From DASQYE01 sp036389675 (GTDB lineage Bacteria; Acidobacteriota; Blastocatellia; Pyrinomonadales; Pyrinomonadaceae), in NCBI GenBank assembly GCA_036389675.1, contig DASVWI010000020.1:248001-312000 (forward strand): a stretch of 64,000 nucleotides of DNA. The letters run 5' to 3'. Both the position numbers and the translations under genes were made by a program. Shown in pieces: positions 55,320-63,240 of the stretch (position 1 is its first letter; every line of letters starts with the position of its first letter). Under the pieces are notes generated by a model, which saw only the letters and a list, made by a program, of their open reading frames with translations, had not been told where the DNA came from and searched no databases.

Positions 55320-55562
55320 TCATGAAGAACCTTTGAGCAGACGATTCCACCACCTCAAGGAGCTGCGCGCGGCGACGGCTAGGGGTGGGCTCGTGCGGCG
55401 CGGGCGGCGTATCAACTCGCCGTCGCAATTAGGGCACACGCCCCCTTCCTTTTCCGTGCAAGCCGGGCAGAACGTGCATTCGTAGCTACAGATGTACGCC
55501 TCACCGTCCACTGCCAGCGCGCTCCGGCATCCCTGACATTGTACCTTCATCTTTAGTGGCAT
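55320..55562 (-). CDS. DUF1272 zinc-ribbon protein
   Basis: An 80-residue protein matching DUF1272: KVQCQGCRSALAVDGEAYICSYECTFC is followed by PACTEKEGGVCPNCDGELIRRPRR (each in family order). Eight cysteines in CxxC-type pairs indicate one or two zinc sites. Function unknown. An internal ATG at 55550 would remove four residues. A nonconserved tail (WWNRLLKGSS) ends the protein. Confidence 0.87.
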   Translation of the reverse strand: MPLKMKVQCQGCRSALAVDGEAYICSYECTFCPACTEKEGGVCPNCDGELIRRPRRTSPPLAVAARSSLRWWNRLLKGSS

Positions 55563-55632
55563 GCGTTGATGCTCCGTTCATTGGCGGCTCAAAAGCGTGC
55601 GCGCCATTTTATAGCCTGTGCCCTTCGACCGG

Positions 55633-55663
55633 CAAAAAAACAGGGGAGCCCGAAGACTCCCCT
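55633..55663 (-). terminator. Rho-independent terminator of the third TonB receptor
   Basis: On the minus strand AGGGGAGTC pairs with GGCTCCCCT around a UUCG tetraloop (stem arms 55655-55663 and 55642-55650), followed by G and seven T (55634-55640). It lies about 30 bases after the receptor stop at 55692. It is the clearest intrinsic terminator in the window. Confidence 0.9.
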
Positions 55664-55691
55664 TTAAAAAGCTTCCCCCTGTGTCGTGAAG

Positions 55692-58600
55692 CTAGAAGAT
55701 GAACTTGAGCGCGAGCTGAATATTGCGACGCTCCCCTGTGGTCGCGTTGGGTGCGAACCCGCGCGCCGCAGGGATGTAGCCGCTGTTGACTTCATTGCCA
55801 TACGCCACCAGGAACAGGTTCGCATGGTTGAAGATATTGAACATCTCTGCGCGGAATTGCAGAGTGTAGCGCTCACCGAACTTGAAATTCTTGTGGACGG
55901 CGGCATCGAAGTTCCAGTAGCCGGGGCCACGGAACTGGTTGCGCCTGGTCATATCCGCCGGGAATGGCGGCAGGTATGAGCGGTTATCAAACGGCCCGGT
56001 CAACTGGTTGCCCGGGGTCTGATTGCTCAAGTCCACAAATATGAACTGGTTGGCAATGTCCGGGTCAGGCACGTTCGAGGCGCTGCCCGGAATCGGCCCA
56101 GTGGGAACCAGCCGCGCGCAGTAATTTCCGGGGCGGCCACGCAGGGTGCAATCGAAGATCGAGTATGGCCCGCCGGTTTGAGCCTGAAATAGACCCGTCA
56201 AGGCCCATCCGTCCAGCACCTGCTTGGCGACGCCCGTCATGTTCTTGGCGAAGGGAATCTGCCAGTTGAAGCTGCTGGAAAACCTGTGGCGCACGTCGAA
56301 ATCTGCATAGCCATAGTCCAGATCAGGGTTGAACGGATCGAGGAAGCCTGAGTTGAGCGTGCGGGTTGTATCGGAGAAGCCGAAGGTCGCGCTCAGATTG
56401 TCCTTGGCGACTCCGTAGGTGTAGCGGGCTGTGAACTGCAAGCCCATGTCGCGCCAGCCAGTGCTGTCAATCGAGGCGGTCAAGCCGTTGTAGTTGGATT
56501 TGCCTCCGTTGCTGCGGAAGTTGATGTCCGTATACTGGTTGTTGAGACGACTCGTAAAGGAAGCATCGCCCAGATAGACCCTGCCGTAGCCGGGGCGGTT
56601 GATGTTGGTCAGGGCGTAGAGGTCACGTCCCGCCGAACCGGAGTATTCGAGACTGACGACCGTGCCCTGTGCCAGCTCACGCTCGACCGCCGCGCTCCAG
56701 AAATGAGCGAAGGCTGTTCTGATATTCGGGTCGACGGCGCGCAGACTGACAGCCGGTAAAACCTTTGTGATTCCGGCCCCCGCCAGAGGCCCTGCGTTGC
56801 TGGTGAAGACCGGCAACTGCGCCTGCGGAATGTCTGTTCCCGCTTCCAGCGCGATCACCGCGTAGTTGGGCGGATTCTGGATGACGTTGAAAGTGACGTT
56901 GCCGAAGTTACGCTCGTAAGCCATGCCGTAACCGCCGCGCACGCTCATCTTGCCGTCGCCGAACACGTCCCACGCAAACCCTATGCGCGGGGCGAAGTTA
57001 TTCCAGTCCGACTTCCAAAGCGCACCCGTTGGACTGTTCGGAGAAGGCATCACCTGACTGTTGCGTATGGCCGCGGCCAATTCCGTCGGGTTGCCGATTC
57101 TGTCCATAAAGTTGCCGCCCTCGAAATAAAGGTTGGCATCGAGGAGCGGGTCTTTGTTCTTCTGCGGGCCGAAATACTCGTAGCGCAGACCGAAGTTCAG
57201 AGTCAGACGCGGTGTGACACGCCACGAATCGTTGGCGTAGAGCGCAAACTCTTTGTAGCGATTGCTGCGCTGGAACGAAGGTTGGCTCACAGGCAGGGTC
57301 ACGCTCTGGCCCGGGAACTTGCCCTGCGGGTCAATCGCCGCCTGAAAGGTGAACAGTTGACCGAGCAGGAAATTGTCGAGCCCCTGCGTCGCGTTTGTGC
57401 CCAGCGTTTCGACAGAGTTGGCGAACGCGCCGAACGCGCGATTGTCCTGGATATAAACGAACTGGCCGCCGAAGCGGAACTGGTGATTGCCCCTCGTGTA
57501 GTTTACATCCTCGTAAAGCTGGCCCAGATTCTGCGGCCCGCCGAACGGGATGGCGCTGCCGGGATTGAAGGGCAGATAGCCGGGCAGGGCCAGAGTATTA
57601 CCGAAAGTGGTGGTCGCCGTGCCGCTCAGGTAGAGCGTCGGGCCGTTGGGATTCTCGCCGAGCGGCTGCACGTTGGTCAGGCGATTGAAGACCAGCTTGG
57701 TCTGCGATACGAGGGTCGGCGAAAAGGTGTGCGTCAACGAGACCAGCGCATTCTGATTGAAATTAAGAACGCCCGTGTTGAATCCCTTGTAGGGGCTGAA
57801 AGCGTTCGAGCCTTCAAAGAAGAGCTGCTTTTGAATCGCGTACCGACCGTAAATCTGCGTCGTGTCCGACAGATTCCAGTCAACGCGGTTGACCGTCTGG
57901 TAAGAGTTCTGCGGGCTGCCGCCGCCAAAATCCGTCGGGACAACCGATTGCACTTCCTGAAAGACCGGCAGGTTAGGATTGGCCGCCGCGAACAGGCCGA
58001 AGGTGCTGCCGGCGGTGACGTTGAAGAGTCCGGCTGTTTCCGCCGCCGTGAAGACTCTGCTGGTCGGCGTCGCTTCCAGCGGATATTGCGCGAAGAAGTT
58101 TTTGGTGGCCGCCGCCGAGGCGTTAATCAGCGCCGCTGTCGGCACGACCGTGGTGACAGTTCCCGTGCTGCGTACGCGAATCCATTCCGTGCTGCTGAAG
58201 AAGAAGAGCTTATTCTTCAGGACGGGGCCGCCGATGGAATAGCCGAACTGGTTACGCGCGAAAACGCCCTTCGGCGTGTTCGTCGCGTTGTTGGCGAAAC
58301 CGTTGGAAGCGAGCCGCGAGACACGGTTGAACTCATAGAGCGAGCCGTGAAACTCGTTGCTCCCGGCGCGGGTCGCCACCGAGACGATACCACCCGAAGC
58401 GCGACCGTACTCAGCCGAGAAGTTGCTCGTGATGACGCGCAGCTCCTGCACGGAATCGAGCGGCACGGCCTGACCGACGGTGGCCGTGAACGCGTCGTTG
58501 TTGTCCGCGCCGTCGAGCAGGACGTTGGTGCTGGAGGCGCGCTGCCCGTTGATGGCAAAGCCTGCGCCGCGATCAGCCGAGCCGCCCGGGTCTGCCGAGG

Positions 58601-59117
58601 CGTTGCCGGAGATGCCGACCAGATCGTAAGGGTTACGGGTCAGGGTCGGCAGCTCGCGTATCTGCGTCCCCGTGATGACGTTCGACAACTCCTGTGTCTG
58701 CGTGTTGACTTCGACGCCGCCGGCTCCGGCGACCACATCGACCGTGCCGCCGACGGCGGCGATGCCCAGTTGCGTCTCAATCGAGAGCTTCGCGCCGACG
58801 GTGACGTTGACGCGCTGTGTCCGGGCCTCGAAGCTGCCCGCCTGTACGGTCACATCATAGTTGCCGGGCTGAAGGTTAGTGACAGTGAACACACCTTCAT
58901 CATTGGCCGTCGCCGAGAGCTCGCGTCCCGTTTCAGCGGATTTGACCGTGACGTTCGCACCGGCAATGACGGCGCCATTCGGGTCTATAACTTTTCCGGT
59001 AATCTGACCCGTCTCCGTCTGCGCCAGCGCAGCCACAGAGAACAGTGTCAGAACAAACAAGGCCGTGACGGCACGCGTCCAACGGTGCGTCATCAAGCGT
59101 TGCAAGTGGAATGACAT
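55692..59117 (-). CDS. Oar-like TonB-dependent receptor, third copy
   Basis: An 1141-residue outer-membrane receptor. The ATG at 59117 has AAGGAG 7 bases upstream; the in-frame start at 59258 would add a basic non-signal extension. The signal peptide ends in FSVAALAQ. Residues about 35-115 are the carboxypeptidase-regulatory-like domain (GQITGKVIDPNGAVIAGANVTV). The plug has GTQIRELPTLTRNPYDLVG and GFAINGQRASSTNVLLDGADNND, then TRAGSNEFHGSLYEFNR. The barrel ends in LALKFIF with the terminal Phe. Gene neighbours give no ligand clue. A strong terminator lies directly downstream, so it is probably monocistronic, unlike the two receptors in the glucan region. Confidence 0.9.
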   Translation of the reverse strand: MSFHLQRLMTHRWTRAVTALFVLTLFSVAALAQTETGQITGKVIDPNGAVIAGANVTVKSAETGRELSATANDEGVFTVTNLQPGNYDVTVQAGSFEARTQRVNVTVGAKLSIETQLGIAAVGGTVDVVAGAGGVEVNTQTQELSNVITGTQIRELPTLTRNPYDLVGISGNASADPGGSADRGAGFAINGQRASSTNVLLDGADNNDAFTATVGQAVPLDSVQELRVITSNFSAEYGRASGGIVSVATRAGSNEFHGSLYEFNRVSRLASNGFANNATNTPKGVFARNQFGYSIGGPVLKNKLFFFSSTEWIRVRSTGTVTTVVPTAALINASAAATKNFFAQYPLEATPTSRVFTAAETAGLFNVTAGSTFGLFAAANPNLPVFQEVQSVVPTDFGGGSPQNSYQTVNRVDWNLSDTTQIYGRYAIQKQLFFEGSNAFSPYKGFNTGVLNFNQNALVSLTHTFSPTLVSQTKLVFNRLTNVQPLGENPNGPTLYLSGTATTTFGNTLALPGYLPFNPGSAIPFGGPQNLGQLYEDVNYTRGNHQFRFGGQFVYIQDNRAFGAFANSVETLGTNATQGLDNFLLGQLFTFQAAIDPQGKFPGQSVTLPVSQPSFQRSNRYKEFALYANDSWRVTPRLTLNFGLRYEYFGPQKNKDPLLDANLYFEGGNFMDRIGNPTELAAAIRNSQVMPSPNSPTGALWKSDWNNFAPRIGFAWDVFGDGKMSVRGGYGMAYERNFGNVTFNVIQNPPNYAVIALEAGTDIPQAQLPVFTSNAGPLAGAGITKVLPAVSLRAVDPNIRTAFAHFWSAAVERELAQGTVVSLEYSGSAGRDLYALTNINRPGYGRVYLGDASFTSRLNNQYTDINFRSNGGKSNYNGLTASIDSTGWRDMGLQFTARYTYGVAKDNLSATFGFSDTTRTLNSGFLDPFNPDLDYGYADFDVRHRFSSSFNWQIPFAKNMTGVAKQVLDGWALTGLFQAQTGGPYSIFDCTLRGRPGNYCARLVPTGPIPGSASNVPDPDIANQFIFVDLSNQTPGNQLTGPFDNRSYLPPFPADMTRRNQFRGPGYWNFDAAVHKNFKFGERYTLQFRAEMFNIFNHANLFLVAYGNEVNSGYIPAARGFAPNATTGERRNIQLALKFIF

Positions 59118-59606
59118 ATCAAGTCTCCTTCTATATTCGAGATGGGCTCTGTTGCTAAAGCTCCCGGGCCGACCGGCGGAAGCGCCGCGATGCCGCCACG
59201 CCTGCGCTACGTTTGAGAGATCAACACCCGTGGCCTTTGAGCGAGCTAGAACAACCAAAACTCACTTCCGTTCGAGCGTTGCTTTGACCTCTCTGGTCAA
59301 AGCGATGCGGTAACAATTCCCGTCGCGCGGAGCGTTCAATAAATGGAACGTGGGGAGAGCCATCCGCGCTTTTCTCGACAGTCAAAAGCGCAACCGATGT
59401 GCCATCCCTATGGCTCGTCTGAACTATCTTGAATTGGCGGTTGATGAGTGGGGGCGAGAGAGGATTGGACGCAGGGAAAAGTTCATGAATTTGGATAAAC
59501 TCGAATGAACAGCTAACTAAATTTGGATAACCGGCGGATGATGAGGACGAAGCTGCTCGGGATTTTGTACCGTTTTTTGAACAGCATCAATTTCAGCGCG
59601 CTTCAA
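59118..59606. promoter_or_regulatory. Leader/promoter region of the third TonB receptor
   Basis: A 489-bp gap. It contains the perfect hairpin GCTTTGACC-TCTCT-GGTCAAAGC (59281-59303), which extends with wobble pairs to about 14 bp; it would lie about 165 bases upstream of the receptor start on its leader. AATTTGGATAA occurs twice near 59489 and 59520. No coding region in this stretch is convincing. Confidence 0.4.
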
Positions 59607-60656
59607 TCAGACGATCAGGTTAAGATCGCCGAACTCGTGCCAGAGGTAGCCGAGGCGGACGGCCTCTTCATAGGCCGCGCGTATCTCGTCCGGCGGAAGA
59701 AAGGCCGCGAGCAGGTCGAGGTGGCTGGCTTCCGGCTCGTGCAATCCTGTGAGGAGTCCGTCAGCCGCCCTCAGCCTGTGGTCGGCTGTGATGCGCAGTT
59801 GCGTATAGCCATGCCCGGGTCGAATCCTTCCCTGCTCGTCGGCAACCGATTCGAGAGCGCGCACGACCGTCGTGCCGACGGCGATGACGCGCCCGCCCTC
59901 TGCGCGTGCCCGGTTAATCTTTTCGGCGGTCGTCTGGTTGATGAAGTATTCCTCTTCGGAAGCAGGGTGCAGCGCGTCCAGCTCGTCGTCCATGTAGGAG
60001 GAGATGGTCGTGTGCAGCACGAGGTAGGCCATCTCAATGCCCTGCCGCTTGAGGTCGAAGAGTAGTCGCCACGTAAAGGCGCGCCCCGCTGAAGGCATCT
60101 CGGCAGAGCCGGGCTCCTTGGCGTAGACCGTCTGGTAGTAGTCCAAATCCCACGGCGCTGAGACATACTCATAGCGAACGGGACGCCCCAGCCGGTAGAG
60201 CGCATTGATCAGCTCAGTGCCGGTCATCGAGAAACGCAAACGCCAGAGCCTGGGGATGCGCTCGTCTCGCTCGGTGACAACGGCGTTGAGGCCATCGCCG
60301 AAGACTATCTGCATGCCGGCGCGCAGGCCGCAGGAGAAGGGGTCGCCGCGCTGGCATAACAATAGCGCGAGCCAGGAATCGTCCGGCAGATGTTCCGCCA
60401 GTCGAATCTCTATGCATGGGCCAACCGGCGCGGCGCAAGCCTGAAGCGAGGCCGGAAGAGTCCGGCTCGTATTAAACACGAGCAGGTCGCCCCGCCGAAG
60501 GTACTGGCCCAACCTGTCAAAGCGCGTGTGCTCCACCGTGCGAGTCGCGCGCTCTATGACCATCAGCCGCACATGATCGCGTGCCAGCCCACGCCGCTCC
60601 GGCGGCTCCTTCGCCGAAAGCTCTGGCGGCAACGTAAAAGAAAAAGGAGAGGACAT
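59607..60656 (-). CDS. QueA-like S-adenosylmethionine:tRNA ribosyltransferase-isomerase
   Basis: A 349-residue protein of the QueA family (COG0809), which in the canonical case transfers ribose from SAM to preQ1-modified tRNA to make epoxyqueuosine. Start chosen at the ATG 60656 (MSSPFSFTLPPELSA); longer frames read into repeat family B. Motifs include GDLLVFNTSRTLPASL, MAYLVLHTTISSY, AEKINRARAEGGRVIAVGTTVVRALES and DGLLTGLHEPEASHLDLLAAF. The N-terminus lacks the usual QueA opening (LPxxLIAQ.P...RDxSRLLVL reads here as FTLPPELSAKEPPERRGLARDHVRLMVI), a form also seen in actinobacteria. No other queuosine genes are visible, so true QueA function versus a paralogous transferase is open. Confidence 0.8.
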   Translation of the reverse strand: MSSPFSFTLPPELSAKEPPERRGLARDHVRLMVIERATRTVEHTRFDRLGQYLRRGDLLVFNTSRTLPASLQACAAPVGPCIEIRLAEHLPDDSWLALLLCQRGDPFSCGLRAGMQIVFGDGLNAVVTERDERIPRLWRLRFSMTGTELINALYRLGRPVRYEYVSAPWDLDYYQTVYAKEPGSAEMPSAGRAFTWRLLFDLKRQGIEMAYLVLHTTISSYMDDELDALHPASEEEYFINQTTAEKINRARAEGGRVIAVGTTVVRALESVADEQGRIRPGHGYTQLRITADHRLRAADGLLTGLHEPEASHLDLLAAFLPPDEIRAAYEEAVRLGYLWHEFGDLNLIV

Positions 60657-60660
60657 AAGA

Positions 60661-60776
60661 GCAAGGATGAAGGATGAAGGCGGCAACGATGAAGTAAAAG
60701 CTATTTGATTGAAGCACTCAATCAAGCTTTGACTCAACCCTCTCATCCTTCATCCTTCCGCCTTCATCCTTTCTTT
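60661..60776. repeat. Inverted repeat family B, copy 5
   Basis: GGATGAAGGATGAAGGCGG on the left and CATCCTTCCGCCTTCATCC on the right, with AGTAAAAGCTATTTGATTGA and ATCAAGCTTTGACT in the middle. It lies between the QueA-like start and the SDR, and the SDR's last codons fall within its right arm. Confidence 0.88.
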
Positions 60777-61514
60777 CTGGCCCCAGTTCTCTTCCTGGGC
60801 CTGAAATCTCTGACCGTTAATGGCGCTGGATTCGTCCGAGGCCAGGTAGACGAAGACTTCCGTTACGTCTTCGGGATTGGCCCACTGGCTGGGGTCTTCT
60901 TCCGGCTCGGCGGCGCGGTGCATGGCCGTGTTCATCTCGCCCGGGTCAACGACATTGATGCGAACGCCGCTCTCTTCCAGCTCCGCCGCCCACGTTTGCG
61001 ACATGCCTTCGAGGCCGAACTTGGAGATGCCGTAAGCGCCCCAGCCCGGATAGCCCGTGACGCCGGCATCGCTCGTAACGTTGATGATCGAACCGCCTTG
61101 CTCGATCATCGCCGGCAGCGCCTTCTTAATCAGCAGAAACGGCGCGATCAGGTTGGTGTCCAGCACGCTGCGAAAATCCTCAAGCGGATAATCCAGCAGA
61201 TAGGGCAAAGGCGTTGGGCCAATGGCCGAAGCGTTGTTGACCAGCACGTCCAGACGACCGCCGAACTCACTGAGAGTAGTTGCGATGACACGCTCGATCT
61301 CATCCTGCCGCCCGAGGTCGGCCTCGATGACGAGGATGCTGGTCGCGGGCGCGACTTCACGCACGCGCTCGCGCACCTCTTCAAGCTTGTCGCCGCTGCG
61401 GGCGACCAGAGAGAGAGCCTGCGCGCCCTCGCGAGCAAATTCTATCGCCAGCTGGCGTCCGAGCCCCTGCGATGCCCCCGTTATCAAAATGTTTTTGCCT
61501 TGCAGTCTACTCAT
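60750..61514 (-). CDS. Short-chain dehydrogenase/reductase
   Basis: A 254-residue NAD(P)-dependent oxidoreductase. The ATG at 61514 follows GAGGAA at 8 bases and begins the conserved fold; much longer in-frame starts extend into the ATP-grasp gene and are rejected. TGASQGLG (about residues 12-19) binds cofactor, LVNNAS is the NNAG-like motif, INVTSDAG has the catalytic Ser and YGISK the Tyr/Lys pair. The final residues (KERMKAEG) are encoded by repeat family B, beyond the likely natural end near AQEENW. It follows the ATP-grasp gene by 31 bp and precedes the QueA-like gene on the same strand. Confidence 0.9.
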   Translation of the reverse strand: MSRLQGKNILITGASQGLGRQLAIEFAREGAQALSLVARSGDKLEEVRERVREVAPATSILVIEADLGRQDEIERVIATTLSEFGGRLDVLVNNASAIGPTPLPYLLDYPLEDFRSVLDTNLIAPFLLIKKALPAMIEQGGSIINVTSDAGVTGYPGWGAYGISKFGLEGMSQTWAAELEESGVRINVVDPGEMNTAMHRAAEPEEDPSQWANPEDVTEVFVYLASDESSAINGQRFQAQEENWGQKERMKAEG

Positions 61515-61545
61515 GTTTGCATTCCTCTGGCTCTTCTGCCGCGTA

Positions 61546-62772
61546 CTATTCAGCTCTTTCGAGCGGCGGGACGACCGCCGAGAATTCATCGTTGAAGCGC
61601 ACGGCGTAAGCGTCCAGCAGATGGCGCACGCGTTCCAGTTGCGGCGAGCGCACGATGAGGCCGACGTGATGACGCTTCCTGATGCGGTAGATGATCTCCG
61701 GGTCGGTATAGGCGCTCGTGCCGGGCCATTCCTGCCGCGCCAGCGAGAGCACAATGCCACAGTACTCCCGGCGCTGCGGTTGAACCTCGTAAGGCTTCTC
61801 GCCGAGCGTGATCTCAAGGCGTGCCCATTCACGCCAGAGGTTGACTCCGGTTGCGCCTTCCAGCACTTCGGAGATGTAAGAGCCGCCGACGCGCGCCGCG
61901 ATCTCTAAAAAGTAGAACTCGCCGTCCTCCGCGCTCTTGATAAACTCGGCGTGGGCAGCGCCGCGACGGAGGCCGAGCGTCTCGACGAGCTTGCTGTTGA
62001 TGTCGAACAACTGCCTTTGTTCGTCCGAGTCCTGCTCGATGGTGTATGAGATATAGACCCCGCCGCCGTGGGCCACGTCCATCGGTGGCCGCCCGTAGCG
62101 ATTAGCGCCCGCGAAAATCACCTTCCCGTCGTCCACGAGCGAGTCCACGTGATAGACCTCGCCCGCCACGTAGCGTTCGAGCAGGTAATAAGAAGACCGC
62201 TCGGTCAGACGCTCGCGCGCGTCCAGCACATCTATCGCCCGCCACACCTGTTCGGAATCGTGCATCTTCTTTATCCCGATGGCCGAGACATCGGCGCGCG
62301 GCTTGAGCACCCAGGGCGCGGGCGTGCTATCCATGTACCGGCCTATCTCGTCGTAGTTGACCAGATGAACGAACTCTGGGACGCGTATGTGTGCGTCTCT
62401 GGCGAGCGAGCGCATCGCCAGCTTGTCGCGAAACCGGCGCGCCGTCGTCGCCTCCATGCCGGCGATGCGAAGATGCTCGCGGATGAGCGCCGCCGTCACG
62501 ACATCGTACTCTTCGAGGGCGACGACCAGATCGAGCTTGAGCGGGCGGGCCAGTTGCGTGACGGTGTGGATGAAGACTTCCGGCGTGGCATCGTTGGGCA
62601 CGGAGATGATGCCGTCCAGCTCCGCCCGCGGCCAGTCTTCCCCGAGCAGCTTTTCCTTCGTCACCAGCACGACGCGACAATTCCGCCGCTTGCACTCGCG
62701 GATGAACTCTCCGCCCTTGAAAAAACTGGCGAGACAGACGATATATACAGGTCTTGGCGGCGAGTCGGTCAT
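61546..62772 (-). CDS. ATP-grasp enzyme (carboxylate-amine ligase-like)
   Basis: A 408-residue enzyme expected to join a carboxylate to a nucleophile through an acylphosphate. The ATG at 62772 is used; a TTG at 62796 is less likely. Visible are an N-terminal Rossmann-like domain (PVYIVCLASFFKGGEFI, VVLVTKEKLLGEDWP), the ATP-grasp lysine strand (PWVLKPRADVSAIGIKKM), the second clamp (YYLLERYVAGEVYHVDSLV) and the metal-binding stretch GAAHAEFIKSAEDGEFYFLEIAARVGGSYI (read in part). The family includes carbamoyl-phosphate-synthase-like and peptide-ligase enzymes; the substrate is unknown. The SDR gene starts 31 bp downstream, probably in the same operon. Confidence 0.87.
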   Translation of the reverse strand: MTDSPPRPVYIVCLASFFKGGEFIRECKRRNCRVVLVTKEKLLGEDWPRAELDGIISVPNDATPEVFIHTVTQLARPLKLDLVVALEEYDVVTAALIREHLRIAGMEATTARRFRDKLAMRSLARDAHIRVPEFVHLVNYDEIGRYMDSTPAPWVLKPRADVSAIGIKKMHDSEQVWRAIDVLDARERLTERSSYYLLERYVAGEVYHVDSLVDDGKVIFAGANRYGRPPMDVAHGGGVYISYTIEQDSDEQRQLFDINSKLVETLGLRRGAAHAEFIKSAEDGEFYFLEIAARVGGSYISEVLEGATGVNLWREWARLEITLGEKPYEVQPQRREYCGIVLSLARQEWPGTSAYTDPEIIYRIRKRHHVGLIVRSPQLERVRHLLDAYAVRFNDEFSAVVPPLERAE

Positions 62773-62879
62773 GAGTCGATCACCCCGGCGCGGCAAAGTA
62801 AAGATGATAAGATGCGCGCGGCGCTTCTATGTTAGAATGGCGCACGCTCTGAGCGCGCCAGACTGGCTTTCCCGCTCTT

Positions 62880-63083
62880 TCATTGATCGCTGGCATCATC
62901 CTGAACGCCCGAGAGAGGCTCGGCATCGAGCACCGTGCTCATCCCGGCATTCTCTTCCGTGGCGGTCGGCGCATCGGGCTCGGCAACATCACCCTGTTCT
63001 TCGGCACGCGTCTCGGCCTCGCCCGTTTCTTCCCGCCTCTGGCGGGTTTGTTCATCGGATAATGAACCGTTTTGCTCCGTCAT
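62880..63083 (-). CDS. Small acidic disordered protein (hypothetical)
   Basis: A 67-residue, strongly acidic and Glu/Thr/Ala-rich sequence without hydrophobic segments (QTRQRREETGEAETRAEEQG, DVAEPDAPTATEEN). AAAGG precedes the ATG by about 8 bases. It occupies a space with no other coding frame and lies upstream of the ATP-grasp gene by 108 bp. No family is recognised; it may be an intrinsically disordered small protein or spurious. Confidence 0.5.
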   Translation of the reverse strand: MTEQNGSLSDEQTRQRREETGEAETRAEEQGDVAEPDAPTATEENAGMSTVLDAEPLSGVQDDASDQ

Positions 63084-63145
63084 CTCGTACCTTTCTTATG
63101 ACAAATGTATCACTGTCTGTAAACCAAGTCTAAGAGCAGGAGCGC

Positions 63146-63212
63146 AGGGATTAATGATTAATGATTGAGTTCAGAATTCAATTGAATCACTCACTCAATC
63201 CATGTTATCCCT
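63146..63212. repeat. Nested inverted repeat before the acyl-CoA synthetase gene
   Basis: Three nested dyads share one centre: AGGGAT/ATCCCT (63146-63151, 63207-63212), GATTGAGT/ACTCAATC (63163-63170, 63193-63200) and the palindrome ATTCAATTGAAT (63176-63187). The direct repeat ATTAATG ATTAATG lies in the left arm. It is AT-rich compared with its surroundings and lies between divergent genes, so it may be an operator or a small repeat element. Confidence 0.6.
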
Positions 63213-63240
63213 CATCGCTCCGCGCTCATTCCTTAATTCT

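Noticed and set aside
57282..59114. A long open frame of about 610 codons on the plus strand, opposite the third TonB receptor
   Set aside because: It is Arg/Ala/Val-rich without recognisable motifs, is exactly antisense to a well-supported receptor, and is the usual by-product of high-GC codon bias.
60750..61832. Longer start for the SDR, adding about 106 residues
   Set aside because: The extension lies inside the ATP-grasp gene in another frame, is Arg/Ser-rich, and the ATG at 61514 has a good ribosome site right before the Rossmann fold.
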